A DNA stretch of 64,000 nucleotides from Euptelea pleiosperma (GCA_035048495.1 CM068544.1:45533893-45597892); one strand, 5' to 3'; positions 1 through 12,342 are shown, numbered from the stretch's first letter. Translations and numbers: made by a program. The notes: generated from the sequence alone by a model not told the origin.

Positions 1-627
1 GTGGCATTATTATCTGTAGGATTCACAGATTTGGCATTATAATCCATTAACTAAAGATTTAATGTTTATATGTGATATAATGTAGTAATGGGCTACACAA
101 TAACTATGTAATGAATAATTTAGTGTAATGTTATATTTTCATATAAAACCTTCTGTTTAGAAATACTGTGAGCAAAAATTTATCTGGCTACAATGAAATG
201 TTGTACACAAATGAAAAATTTCCAAATAGTTGCACTCAAGAAATGCTTAACATGTCTTTGAAATGTTTAAGAAGTCCATGCAATAATGCAACATACTATA
301 TAAGGGTATTATTGGTGTTCATGGGAATCCAAAACAATCGCAAGTTACAGAGCAAGTGCTTCAGAATACTTATTTTTCATCTGCTATCATCCATGTGAGC
401 GAAGCCAAATTGTCTTGAACTCCAATTTTTAATATCAGAAGTTTTCAATGATGTAAGAACATTTGGCATGATGATACTTTAAAACTTGCACACTGTTGAA
501 CATTGGCAGTAAAAGTTCCATTCATAAGATGATTTTGTTTGTATATCTTTTATTAATGCATGCATAGCTGAATATTTTTTGGGAAGAATTCACCTGCTTT
601 TTAATTTCTACAAGTGCATTTATGCAG
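1..627 (+). other. Intron of the SYP81-like gene (5' part outside window)
   Basis: AT-rich sequence ending in an acceptor at 626-627 directly before the first visible exon. No exon with SYP81 N-terminal character was found, so this is read as intron. Confidence 0.6.
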
Positions 628-3600
628 GTTGGTGTTTTTATAAAAGCGTGCAAAGAACAGATAGATATTCTCAAAAATAGGATAAATGATGAAGATAAGA
701 ATGGGAATTCAAAGGCATGGCTTGGCATGCGGGGTGATAATTCTCATGCTGATATTGTAGCTCACAAACATGGGGTGGTATGATTACAGCCTTATTTCAG
801 TGTTTTCTTTTTTCTATCTAAAGTTCTAGGTGTCCCATCTGTAGAAACTATTATTATCTTGTTCAAATTGCTTTAATTAATTGTTCTCCAACGGCCAACC
901 ACTTAATGAATTATATGGATGAGGAAAGAACTTGTATATATTGGATGCGGTCTTTCATCATTTGTATGGTTTGTGTTAAAAATCGACCTTCCACGAATCA
1001 GCAAAAAGAAAGAGAACAGAAAAGATCAATCACAGACAACGGATTTATGTGGTTCGGCAGTGTGCCAATGTCCACTGGTGAGAAAAGCCTTTTTTACTAT
1101 CTCTAAAGAATTAGGGTTACAATGGTTTCTCCTCTCTCTCACCTTTTCCCAATGGACAAAATACGCTATTGGCTCAGGTGGCCGGGGGCTCTGCCCTCCC
1201 TGCAGAATATAAGACACCTATCACAACAGTTTGCTTTTTTTTTTTGTGTGTGTGTGCCTAACACAAACTGTATGGACAAAATACTCCATTGGCTCAGGTG
1301 GCCAGGGGCTCCGCCCTCCCTGCAGAATATAAGACACCTATCACAACAGTTTGCTTCCTTTTTTTTTGTGTGTGCGCGCGCGCACGTCTTCCTTCTTCAA
1401 ACAATACATGTATTATATTTCAATAGTTATGTACTTTAAATTCTCTGTTTGTTGCTACACAATTCTTCCAAAGGCGATAGATCCCTAGGCACCTTGGCAA
1501 ATGACTAGGCACCTAGGTAGGTGCTAGTAACTTAGTCTGAACATTTTACACGTGCATATATAACATTAAGATATGTGATTTCCATTGCTCAAGTATTTTC
1601 TTCCATTAATATACGATCTCTAGACCATTGTAAAACCTGTCTGAAATAAAATAATCGACTGTCTCATGCTAGAAGTAAAGACCGATAAAGAAACCTGCTT
1701 CACATGGTGTTTGTGAATTCTCTGATCAGTTATGTATAATGCCAAAGATCAACTTATACTGCATTTCATAATTAATGATTATCAGACTACTGATTCATAG
1801 ATTTAGCACATGGGGGGCTTCTTTCATCCTACTAGCCTCAAAACCTGCATAGCAGCCTAGCAGTTTGTGTTGCCTTTGAAGAATGAAATACATCTTCTGA
1901 AAAATAAATGGAAAGGAAGAATATGTTTTACTGCCCTTGCCCTCGCTTCTTAGCCTATCTGTTTTTTGGTCGTGTTGCTGTCGCGAATGATGCTCGTGTA
2001 GCAATTTTAGGTGTGTAGGGGCTCTAAAGCATTAAGAAAGTTTTGGAGAATCTGATTGAAGTCCTCATCAGATCCCTACCATTCCTACTTCCTCGTCAAG
2101 GTGAGAAGTGACATGTAGCTGTAAGTAAATGTTGTCACTGCTTGCCCTTTAACCAAGACATTTTGCATGGATTTCAACCTTGCTATCTCACCTACCATCA
2201 AATCCAAGAAATCCACGAAGTGTGCATCACAGAAAGTGCAAAATAAATGCTCTCTTGTCCATGAGTTGACGATCAATGACATAAGCAATGGCATTATCTC
2301 TCAAGTTCCCCTACAAATTATCAAGCAACCAAGACATGTAGTTTTCATGATGTACCAATTCATGTCAAATACATTGCCTTTCAGGAAGAGTCACTAGAAA
2401 CTTTATAAATCTTGACAGCAGCCTGTCACACTATCAAGATGGTGCACTGGCTTTTGACACCAAGTCTTTAAATTTGCAAAACTGTCTCTGTACATCAATC
2501 ATGAAACATGGTAATTGATGCTATGGTTTTTAACCATTGTTTGGATCTTTGCTTCTCATTTTCCTCATCCAACATCTACGAGTTCAGTACTATGTTACTC
2601 AAATACTATAAAATGGGTGCCGTATCCATATCGGATACTTCCATTTTAAGTGTAAATGCTGTATCCGCACTGTATCGGTCCCGTATCCTTTCCGTATCTG
2701 AGTAACATAGATTCAGGATATAGTAACAATGCATTGAATGACTTTCCTCTAGGAGCTTAGAAACTTTGGTGTCCTGTTGACCATGGGCGTGAATTGCTTT
2801 TTGGGGGAGGAAGATAGTCAATTTTAATTTTCAATAGTTAAATGTTTAGATTCTTTGATGATGGTTTTCTTTCAGATTGTGTGGAACTCTTAAACGATGG
2901 TCCTATTGCATGTTCTGCCCCAGCATGGATTATTAGGAGTCTTAGGTCCTCCAGATTTCTTTAGTCTTGAAATCTCAAACAGGTGAATCAATTAGCAGTG
3001 GTGGATTTGCTGGTTTTCTAGTCTGGATGGGTGCATCATTGATAAATACTTTGGCATTAAAAAATTACGAATCACTTTGGTTGTTTTTTATTAAAAAGAC
3101 AAGCTTTGTGAAAGTCAATTCAGAAATTCTCCAGATTTGGTGACTGCCAATGCGGTGATTGACTTTAGTCGTATCATTTAGACCTGGATCTCTGATGGAG
3201 TTTGCATTATAATTTCTATTTTCTTTCATTTCACTTGAACCTATGTCATTTGCATTCTTTCAGATGATCATTTGGATTATTGGGAGTTGAGAGGTTTCCA
3301 CATACTGCTTCGAATCATTTCATGTAGCCACATTTACATCAATTGCAAATTAACAATTGAGGTGGTTCTCCTTGCTGTGCATCGAACCTTAGTTGCAGTA
3401 AGCAGGAGTGGAGTGGGGAAGCAACAATCTTTAATAAGTCCTGGAATGCAGAGCGGCTATAAAATAATATTTTAAGTTTAAAGTAGTAGTTATGTTCAAT
3501 AAAACGTAAAATAGATTCGTTGGTTATAACACTCATTGCAAGTTATAAGATTGAGTTTGGAAATGGCAAAAAACTATGATAGTACAAAATTGATTCAGTT

Positions 3601-6295
3601 AAAGGTGGTTTTGAAGGAATCTTGGTGCCAACAGTTGGTGGTAATAATAAGAGGACATTTGGAAGTTGAAGGAAGGGCACCGCTGCTTGAAGATTTGACT
3701 ACATAGGTTCTCAATTGGGAGTTGATCTCCTGTTTGGATGGCCTCCCAAGTTTTCAACTGTAGCCTTTGGCCATCACATAAAAAAATGCAGAAGTGTTTA
3801 AGCTACAATGTTTGGCGAGGTCGAGATGCACTTGTTGGTTTGAGGAGGCGGTTCGCGTCACCTTAATTTTAATCTGAACAGACAATGGCAAGGCATGAAG
3901 GGGTAATGTTTCCTGATATGTGGCTTGGCTTGGTCTTTTGAGGAAAAATACTTGTTTAGGTGCCTAGTGTTACATACCTAAATTATGGCGCTCTTGGTGC
4001 CATCCAGCGGGTTGCATAAAGCATGCCTTTGCCTTTGGTGCATCCTTGTCAGTCTTCCCATCTAAACATGGGTTATTCAGACACGGTGATATGCTATGTG
4101 TTAGGGGTGAGATGCCAGGGTGTTAGGGCTGCTATGCTAAATTGAGGGGTTATTCAAGGCATCATAATTCTTCAAAAGAGTGCTTTTAGATCAAACAGGA
4201 GACTAGAGAAATTATCACAAGTGGATTGGTCTGTGCAAAAACTACTCTCCAATTAGACCTTGACATTTATATGGATCCTCTAAGAAGATTTCTCAAACTC
4301 AATTTTGAGTTTTTGACAGAACACCAAATATATTGTGTTTCAAGATGGTATGTTAACGTAAGCATAGATGGAAAGTTGTAGTTTGGACAGTTTAAAACAA
4401 AACATGTTTGGTGTGTGTGTGTGTGGTTCGAAGTCATTTGCCTGATGCATAGTTTTTTTGTAAGTATTTATACTGGTTATTTTTCCCTTATCTGCTGCTT
4501 TGAGATGCTGCAGGTTCTGATTCTAAGCGAGAGGCTCCATTCAGTAACAGCTCAGTTTGACCAGCTAAGAGCCATACGCTTCCAGGATGCTATTAATAGA
4601 GCAATACCAAGAAGAAAGCTGCAGGGGAAGGCCAATTCAAACTCACCTGATGTCTCTAAATCTAATCATTCAGAACTCAGCAAGCCAGATGAGCTTCCAC
4701 TAGAACCTCTTAGAGTCCAGCAGCAACTCTTGGATGATGAAACACGAGCTCTTCAGGTGATCAGAATATTGGTGGGCTGAGGCTATCTTGTACAAGTTTA
4801 TTTCCTTGGACTCCACTCCAGAAATCTTTGGTTTTAATCAATGTCACTCTTGGGTAAAATATAACTTTCTTGTCATTGCACTTGTGCAGGTAGAGTTGAC
4901 TAGTCTTCTAGATGCTGTTCAAGAAACAGAAACTAAGATGGTGGAAATGTCTGCACTGAATCACCTCATGTCCACACATGTTCTCCAACAGGCTCAACAG
5001 ATTGAGCTTTTGTATGAGCAGGTACGGACTGTGTTTGTTCAATATGGCTTTTTGTTTGTCTTAGCATATTTGTCTGCCTCTGTCCATGGTCGAAAATCTT
5101 GTTTCGTCTCTTCCTTTCTCGGCCGAGACGTCTCGTTCCGGTAAGGTACCAAGGCGATACAAAGGGGAATGTATCGTCTCATGCAGACAACTTAATTTAA
5201 GTACTAAAATTGGTTTAGAACCTTATTTTCATTGTACATGTACTTTTATATTACTTATAAATGCTAAAGAACAAGTTTGTAACTTCATTAAGTATTCAAA
5301 ATGGTTTACCCTTTTTGAGATATATAATTTTTTTTCCATTGTCTCGTTCCGTCTCATTTTGTCTCGGTCGGTACATCTCGTTCCACCAGCTTACTGAGAA
5401 TGAAACGGAACAAGATTTTAAACCTTGCCTCTGTCTGATTTTTGTGTCTGCTTTACTGAAACAACCAATATGGACCAGCCTTCTTTGACATGAGTATATT
5501 GTGTAGGTTTAAATTTGTGGTAGGGAGTAATTATTGTCTCTAAAAGGAATATCAGGATTGCCACAAATACAGGATCACAGGGTGTTGAGAAACACGATTC
5601 AATGGGTCCAACTTTATAACATTATGTTTTTTTCTTCTCAAACTCCAACCAATTTTTGACTGTACAAAAGAACGCAAAAGATTGAGTGGTCACAATCATC
5701 TATCCCGGTTACCTAGGAAATCTCCTGTGTACCCATCGCAAGTTACTAAACCCCTTGCGCATGCACGTCTTGAAATACATTTTATGGACGGTAATTACTG
5801 TCAATAAATACATTGAGGATACTAATCAACTTTATGATGCAAAATGAACCACATTACTTTTTTGAGAACTGAGTGGGAAAAACTCGATTTTCAGAAATAA
5901 GCAACTTACCTTTTCTTTTCTTTTTTTATAATTCATTAAAAAAAGGACAGATGATCAGAAATGCCAGGGGCAATGATTATCTGTTCATATTTCGGATACA
6001 GATACATAAACAATGGCATGAAAGCATGAGCACTTCTCCGCAGACATTCCTACATTTGAAATGGGCCATGTTTTGCCTCTTCTAAATTTTTGTTTCGGTT
6101 ATTTTTGGAGGCTTGGGTTTGTGACAATTCTATTTGGTTTCTTATTTTCAGGCAGTTGAAGCTACAAATAATGTAGAGCTGGGTAACAAAGAGCTGTCCC
6201 AAGCCATTGACCGCAACAGCAGTAGCAGGACCTTTCTTTTGCTTTTTCTATTTGTCCTCACCTTTTCCATCCTCTTTCTAGACTGGTACAGCTAA
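628..6295 (+). CDS. SYP81: SYP81 / syntaxin-18-like Qa-SNARE, 3' part of gene (four exons)
   Basis: ER-resident Qa-SNARE (plant UFE1/syntaxin 18 homologue) expected to work with SEC20- and USE1-type SNAREs in Golgi-to-ER retrograde fusion. Exons read as 628-777, 4514-4756, 4890-5021 and 6152-6295; all junctions are GT-AG and phase 0, giving 222 codons to a TAA stop. Visible parts: a linker with KACKEQIDIL, a helical stretch beginning VLILSERLHSVTAQFDQLR, the SNARE region rich in Gln (ALNHLMSTHVLQQAQQIEL), then NVELGNKELSQAI and a C-terminal membrane anchor (TFLLLFLFVLTFSILFLDW) ending YS. The family is about 310 residues, so roughly the first 90 are encoded before this window; position 628 is a splice acceptor (tgcag), not a start. 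The first visible intron is 3.7 kb. Identification is from recalled family sequence; confidence is high because the C-terminal half is strongly conserved. Confidence 0.93.
1154..1356 (+). repeat. Tandem duplication, about 119-bp unit, in SYP81 intron
   Basis: Two near-identical blocks, about 1154-1236 and 1273-1356, each starting TGGACAAAATAC and running through GGCTCAGGTGGCC to CACAACAGTTTGCTT, followed by a T-run and a GT-rich tract. The few substitutions suggest a fairly young duplication. Confidence 0.8.
2590..2710. mobile_element. Small MITE with perfect 12-bp terminal inverted repeats
   Basis: CTATGTTACTCA at 2590-2601 is mirrored by TGAGTAACATAG at 2699-2710. The interior carries several GTATC/GATAC repeats. 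Length 121 bp, non-coding. No clear target-site duplication seen. Confidence 0.6.
5093..5419. mobile_element. MITE-like inverted-repeat element in SYP81 intron
   Basis: Left end AAAATCTTGTTTCGTCTC is mirrored on the other strand by the right end (AAAATCTTGTTCCGTTTC read from 5419). Inner arms also pair: CTCGGCCGAGACGTCTCGTTCC near 5117-5138 against the GTCTCGGTCGG...CTCGTTCC segment near 5360-5382. No coding capacity. Confidence 0.55.
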
Positions 6296-7841
6296 ATGCG
6301 GAATTATCTTCTTCCTTTTTTTTTTTCCATCCTTTTCCCCTTCTGGACATGCAATAGAATGAAACACTATAAAGGAGAAAAAAGAATAGATACACTGAAT
6401 TTAATTTTATAAGCATTAAATGCGATGTTTGCTAGCATTCCTCCTTTCTTGAGGGATCTATTGTTCATTCGAAGTGGAGTCCGCACTGAAAAGATTCAAG
6501 ACTTGAGGGACTTTCTAAAATGGCACACATGTTCATTACTCCAGATCGTTCAAATGTTTGACCAGCATGTGGTCGGTCGCAAACCAAAATCAACAATATT
6601 ACTGTCTTAAGACTGTTGCACCATTGAATTGGAAGGTCGGGCAGGTATTTTGGATGGTTAGGATTTCTGAACAATGTGATACTGTGTTCTTGACATGTCA
6701 GGCAGTCTGCAATCTAGTTAGCAATTTGGTATATGAGAAAAATAGGGTATGGAAAAAGTTCGGAGTATAATTTAAATTTGGCGAAAAAAGGTTTAAAAAT
6801 CGGTATAGAATATAGTAAAATAAAATATATTTTTTTAAAACAATGTTTCTTTTTGGCATTTTTCACATAAAAAATCATTTTTTTAATAATTAGTGTAGAA
6901 TTTGTGTTTGACATGGATATTATATGGCATCTCATAAAATGTGTGAATTTTACCAAATCTTAGAATAATAGGGCAATATAATATGTTGTTAGAAGTACGG
7001 GTTATATGGGAAATTGTCAACTATGGTCTGGAATCTGGATTGAGGGCTATGGAATCACATCCCCCTCTCCCTCTACCTGTGTAACAAAGACAACATTCAC
7101 TTATATATACGTAGGTGTCTCCGTGTCTCCGGAGCTTCTTAAAAGTGCCATATCAGAAACTCAGAAACCGACACACGTCCGTGTCATTGTTAGATTTTGT
7201 CTATCAAAATGCTGGCGCTACACTTGAATGGCCTGGATTAATGACCTATCTCCTAATTGTTAGGAGCAGGGTATTCATAACCTGGTTCTAAGTGGTGACT
7301 GTAAGTCTTCCACGCAAACAAGTTCTTCCTATGAATTCGACTCTCAAACCAATCGGGTGTACATTTTTACCTATGTGCAATGTCCAATTGATGTGTCTCA
7401 GATAAATTCCTCGCCATCTAATCATGGGAATTATTTTACAACAAATGCCCATGATTTTAGTTTCCATCTTACATGAGGTGATGGATTTGACGGGTGTCAT
7501 TTTTGACTCATCCATGAACGATGTCTTGATCTTCCTGTCAGTTTTCTTGGTTGGTATTTTTATGTGATGTAGAGCCTGATGGTTCTTCATACTTTTATAG
7601 AGAGATAGAAATCCTAATTTCATTTTGGGGTTATATATATCTCGGTTGATTAGAGATGATTATTCATTGTATTATGTGTGTGTTTCTTTTCTTGCCTTTG
7701 AGCATAGTAGAATCTGCGTAAATTTATGGACATACTTCAATTTAGAAGGAACCATGTAAATCTGTGTCGTGGGTGGGTGATTGAATCTTTATTCTTTAGA
7801 TTGTTTATTGTTCTTAGTTCTTATTTCCCAATATATATTTA
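6296..7841. other. Intergenic, 3' of SYP81; nothing recognised
   Basis: Presumed 3' UTR and spacer. AT-rich, short open frames only, none with a recognisable domain or splice structure. Confidence 0.5.
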
Positions 7842-8204
7842 GGGTCGGACTCAAGGGACCCCCATTTTTGACCCCCATCTTGGTGTACCCACGTAGAAGA
7901 TGAATCAATGGCTGATTTTTGGTGGGGATGATAACCTTATCATATAGATCACCCCAACAAAAAATCAGCTCATTCTGAAATTTCTAACCCCATCAAATTT
8001 GGTTTTAAAGTTACACGGTAAAATCGACGGTCCATAATGCTTCAGCTTCTAAACCAGTCTATGAATATCAGAATAATTTGAATTTTTGTGAGCATGATCT
8101 CCTCACCATAGGAATCATCCTCACCAAAAATCAGCCATTGATTCATCTTCTACGTGGGTACGCAAAGATGGGGGTCAGAAATGGGGGTCCCTTTAGCCCG
8201 ACAA
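7842..8204. mobile_element. MULE-type MITE, GGGTCGG family, copy 1
   Basis: Palindromic, non-coding 363-bp element. The left end GGGTCGGACTC and right end GCCCGACAA are inverted relatives, and the arms pair over about 100 bp (ACCCACGTAGAAGATGAATC left, GATTCATCTTCTACGTGGGT right). It is flanked by the 9-bp direct repeat ATATATTTA (7833-7841 and 8205-8213), the target-site length expected for Mutator-like elements. Confidence 0.75.
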
Positions 8205-8253
8205 ATATATTTATCGTTTATACATGTAAGAGTTTTAGTATAGTTCTCCAAAG

Positions 8254-8766
8254 GGTTGCTCTATGGGCACCCACCTCTTTAAGCTGGGCACCCACAAAAA
8301 AACTAATTTTTGAGGACTAAATTGCCCTCTCCCATCTTTTACAGTTTTGTTTGGGCACCCACACTAAAAAAAAACAAAGAAAAAGAAGAAGAGGAGGAGG
8401 AGGACACCATCGCCGGAAGTACCTCTCTCTCTCTCTCTCGCCGGAGGTGGTGGTGTTGGAGTGGTGGTGATGGTAGAGTGGTGGTGGAGTGGTGGTGATG
8501 GTAGAGTGGTGGTGGAGTGGTGGTTTGGAGCACCCTATATTCTCACAAATTTTTGTTTTTTTGCCTCCACGGCCCGGAACTACCATGGCCACCATGGCAG
8601 CTACGGCCAAGCCAGCCGTGGTCACCATGGCACCCACGGCCAGGAGTTCAAGTTAAAATTTTTTTTTGGATTTTAACATGGGTGCCTAAACAGGAGCCCT
8701 CTAACTAACGTGGATGCCTATCAAATGTTAGTGCCCAGCCGAAAAAGGTGGGCACCCTAGAGCTAC
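8254..8766. mobile_element. Inverted-repeat element with simple-sequence core
   Basis: The left end (gctctatgggcacccacctc, then gctgggcac) is mirrored by the right end (gtgcccagc, then aggtgggcaccctagagc), arms of about 35 bp. Inside are GAGGAG, CT and GTGGTG simple repeats (8390-8525) and a CCATGG/ACGGCC-rich segment (8580-8645). Small open frames here translate simple repeats and are not taken as genes. Confidence 0.5.
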
Positions 8767-9009
8767 TCATAAATTTAGCTTTGACATTAAGACAATGGCA
8801 AACATGTCCCTCAACAAAACTGTCCCAATTTCTTCTTGGGTCCCTCTATAGACATCCACATCCTAGACAATTTTTTTTACCAAAGAACCTCCCTGGCACT
8901 CGCCCCCTTCTCCTTCGTCTCCTCTCTGTACTCTCTCTCTTTATCTCTCGGCATTTCGCCCCCACGGTGCTGAACTAGGGTGGGGGCTAAAGGGAGAGAG
9001 AGAGTGTCT

Positions 9010-9092
9010 GTGCCGAAGCTGGAAGGGCATTTTCGTCCCACGTGGATGGAGTGGGTGCCGAAGCTGGAAGGGTATTTTCGTCCCACGTGGAT
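9010..9092 (+). promoter_or_regulatory. Duplicated 45-bp block with two G-boxes upstream of FLN1
   Basis: The segment GTGCCGAAGCTGGAAGGG...TTTTCGTCCCACGTGGATG occurs twice, 45 bp apart. Each copy holds a CACGTG G-box (9039-9044 and 9084-9089), about 225-275 bp before the FLN1 start codon. G-boxes bind bZIP and bHLH (PIF) factors and are common in light-controlled plastid genes; function here is inferred. Confidence 0.5.
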
Positions 9093-9314
9093 GCTCAGCT
9101 GAAAGAGGTGGGTTTTGAAAGCGATTATAGCCCTATCTTTCTTTCTAACACTAAACAAGTCCTTTGTGAACCTCCGCAAATTGTAGGAAACGATAAGGGC
9201 AAAACGGTCAATAAGGGAACTAAATACAAGGGCAACATGGCGGCAGATGGATAATCCTGGGAGCTCTTACAGAGTGGCCGACGCGAGATGAAGCAAACCT
9301 AGCCTTTTCTTCTC

Positions 9315-11251
9315 ATGGCGACGTTTCAGCTGCCTTCATCATCTCTTCCTGTTTCTCATCTTCAATATCGTCGTTCCTCTGTTCTTTCTACTCCAGTAGC
9401 ACCAGAGATTAATGGAGCTACAGATTTCCGGAAAACCTCTAGAATTGAAGCATCTACACGATTCTGTAAGCTTAATTGTCACGAAACAGGAGCATTTCTG
9501 TCGAGAATGAGAAACACAGATGCGGTTCTCTCATCGAGTCAGATCACATCGTCAAAGTTGATTTCGATTCTTAAACAGCGGAAATCGCGAAGAACAGAGT
9601 CGGTGAGAGCAGCCATTAATGGCGAGAATGGAGCTCCAGAAGCACCGAAGCCTAGTCGCAGAGGCAGAAAAAAGGGAACTGGTACTTCTCCGTCTTCTAC
9701 CTCAACAAGAAAAACAAGGCGTTCGAAGAAACAAGAAGTCGAAAATGGCGCAGTTGAAGCGCAAAACACTAAAGAAGAAGCAAACGAAGAAGAGGCAGCA
9801 GCAGAAGATTATGACGATGAGATGGATTTCCCTTACGAGTATCCTCCATTGATATGCTGCTTTGGCGCTGCACAGAAAGAGTTCGTTCCGACAGTTCGGA
9901 TTTCGGATCGACAGATGCATCCCGACATGTACTCCACGTGGAAGGGACTCCAATGGGACCCGCCGGAGTTCGTTAGGGCGCCTGGTGGCCCACCGTCGAA
10001 TGTCGCTATCTCACACGTCAGACTCGGAGGTCGAGCAGCCTTCATGGGGAAGGTTGGAGATGATGATTTTGGGGAGGAGTTGGTTTACAACATGAACAAG
10101 GAGAAGGTACAGACCCGAGCTGTGAAGTTCGATGCCACAGCGAAGACCGGAGCTTCATATATGAAAATCAGGTTCGAGGACGGGAAGATGAAGGCAGAGA
10201 CTGTGAGAGAGTCTGCCGAGGATTCGCTCTTGAGCTCTGAAGTGAACATTGCTGTGTTAAAAGAGGTGAGCAATACTCAGTACTCGGAATTACCTCTCCT
10301 TTTGTGACTCGACTATTTGAGCGAGTCAACATGGAGAGTTGTTTCCATATCTGTCTCTTTATATCTAAAGTAACTGTTTAATGAAACTAAAAAACGTTTC
10401 TCGAAATCATTTATGGCTGTCTTGGTCTTGTTAAGAATTATTGATATAAAATGATGAAATGAAGGGAATACTATGAGAGCAATCTTTTGTGAATATGGGT
10501 GTTTCATGTTAGTCTTACGCCGAGCTGAGTTTTACATTTTTCTATAATTTTCTTGCAGGCTAGAATTTTCTATTTTAACTCTGAAGTTGTCACATCTCCA
10601 TCTATGCATTCCGCCCTTTATAAAGCAATCACATTGTCAAAAAAATTTGGGGGGCTTATATATTTTGATTTGAATTTGCCTTTGCCTCTATGGAGATCTC
10701 GTGATGAGACAAGGGAAGTGATCAAGAAAGCCTGGAATCAGGCAAATATTATTGAGGTTACAAAGCAAGAACTAGAGTTTCTTCTAGATGAAGATCATTA
10801 TGAGAGGAGAAGAAATTATAGACCCCAATACCATGCCGAATCTTTCGAGCAAACGAAGAACCGGCGTGACTATTACCATTATACCCGGGAGGAAATTTCT
10901 CCGTTGTGGCATGATGGGATTAAGTTCTTGTTCGTGACAGATGGAACACTTAGGATTCATTACTATGCCCCATCATTTGATGGGGTGGTAACGGGGACAG
11001 AAGACGTGCTTATAACTCCATTCACTTGTGATAGAACCGGTTCTGGTGATGCTGTTGTGGCTGGTATTATGAGAAAGTTGATGACCCACCCAGAGATGTT
11101 CGAAGATCAAGATGTGTTGGAGAGGCAGCTTCGCTTTGCGATTGCGGCAGGAATCATATCACAGTGGACAATCGGGGCTGTCAGAGGTTTTCCGTCCGAG
11201 AGTGCAACGCAGAATCTGAAAGAGCAAGTTTATGTACCTTCAATGTGGTGA
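9315..11251 (+). CDS. FLN1: FRUCTOKINASE-LIKE 1 (FLN1/PAP6), plastid RNA-polymerase-associated pfkB protein
   Basis: Chloroplast nucleoid protein of the plastid-encoded RNA polymerase complex (PAP6), thioredoxin-z partner, needed for plastid gene expression. Two exons, 9315-10265 and 10559-11251, joined in phase 0 at AVLKE/ARIFYF; 547 codons, TGA stop. Order: Ser-rich transit-peptide-like N-terminus (about 1-60), basic linker (RRGRKK, TRKTRRSKK, about 115-140), acidic stretch (about 157-171), then the pfkB fold from about 172 to the C-terminus ending VPSMW. A vicinal Cys pair (PPLICCFGAAQ, residues 181-182) fits the known thioredoxin-z contact. The pfkB signature reads DRTGSGDAVVAG (475-486) instead of the usual GAGD, in keeping with a non-catalytic role in FLNs. 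It resembles FLN1 rather than FLN2 (RISDRQMHPDMYSTWKGLQW and the C-terminus). The N-terminal extension looks longer than in the Arabidopsis protein as I recall it. The start is the first ATG of the frame, 16 nt after a stop-poor leader. Confidence 0.95.
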
Positions 11252-11974
11252 AAGTGTTTTGTAGGTCATGAGAATCAAATCAATCGTCGTGGCCATGATT
11301 TGTTATTTTTCAAGGATGAGTTAACTTGGTAGTGACAATGAGATCATTGGCAATTTTGTAAGGATCGGTTGTCATTCCTGATCAGTTTTCAAACGAAAGA
11401 TGGCGAAGTTGGTTAGTTGAACAGAGTCAAATCTCAGGATTGTTCTCGGGCAATAAGCACTATGTAAGTCTCCAGCATAAAACCTGAGAATTGGCTATAT
11501 CCAGGGTATCATAAATTTCAGTTCTGAAAGGGGTTTTTTGTTCTTATGTGCAGACACAGATCGACCGGGTTTCATCATCTGAGCTGTTTCCATTGTTTTC
11601 TTCTTCTAAATCTATTGATCTGATCCTCTTTCTCTTCTTTCCGGAATATCTCTGCTGGAACTACAATGCTACATTAAGGGTGTGACAAGGATTTCAAAGG
11701 CTTGGCTCAGTGATGGTGGTAGAGGTGGCTGGAATCGAAGAGGAGACTATTGTAACGACTGCTGGTAATCTTGCAACTAACTTCTTTAGGCTTGTATTGA
11801 GTTACTTTTCCCGCTCAGTGTCTTTTAAACCAAAGGCCCCTATGTTGTAGTCTGTGGTTAGCAGACCTCTACCAGTACCATTAATATATATCAAAATTTA
11901 CATCCTCATGATCTAAACATGTTTATTCACATCCTCGTTGATGACAGATATCAATCAGGGGTGGGGGAGTTAGG
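11252..11974 (+). other. FLN1 3' UTR and spacer up to the duplication edge
   Basis: No reading frame with domain character. Homology to the right-hand part of the window begins only at about 11975, so this stretch is outside the duplicated block. Confidence 0.55.
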
Positions 11975-12240
11975 TGTGACAATTAGATCACTATTTGAGG
12001 TACAAAAATAGGACATAAAGAGGGCTGCTCGATTTGTTTCCTTTGGGGAATGAATGGCTTCCCACTTCTCAAAGTACTGAATGAGTTCATGGAGCAATGT
12101 GGTTATGGTTCTCCCTGAGCAATCCATCTACTAAAGCTACCGCAGTCGAAGTGGCTGTTTTAATCAAAAGTTGTCTAATGTTTTAATATCACAAAGTCTG
12201 TTTTAATATCAAGAGCAATACCAATGAACTTGCCATCATT

Positions 12241-12342
12241 CTACAGGTTGTGCATTTAGGTATTCATAACAAAGCAATTGACCAAGCTGTCTGTAGAAAA
12301 ACAAATTATGTACTGTATTATGGTGTTGTTGGGCAAGTTTAG
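12241..12342 (+). other. Conserved 33-codon open segment of unknown nature (copy A)
   Basis: Directly after an acceptor-like CTACAG, about 33 codons stay open and begin VVHLGIHNKAIDQAV, then RKTNY. The same segment is open in copy B (54851-54945). It may be a relic exon or captured gene fragment; I do not recognise the protein. Confidence 0.3.

Noticed and set aside
1795..3540. Small frames in the long SYP81 intron
   Set aside because: All below 80 codons, without motifs, and the intron is bounded by well-supported exons.
8310..8676. Several overlapping frames rich in Val/Trp/Gly or His/Thr/Pro
   Set aside because: They translate GTGGTG and CT simple repeats inside an inverted-repeat element.
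9315..11251. Active fructokinase or FLN2 instead of FLN1
   Set aside because: The C-terminus, the RISDRQMHPDMYSTWKGLQW stretch and the GSGD signature fit FLN1; FLN2 has a different, acidic C-terminal tail.
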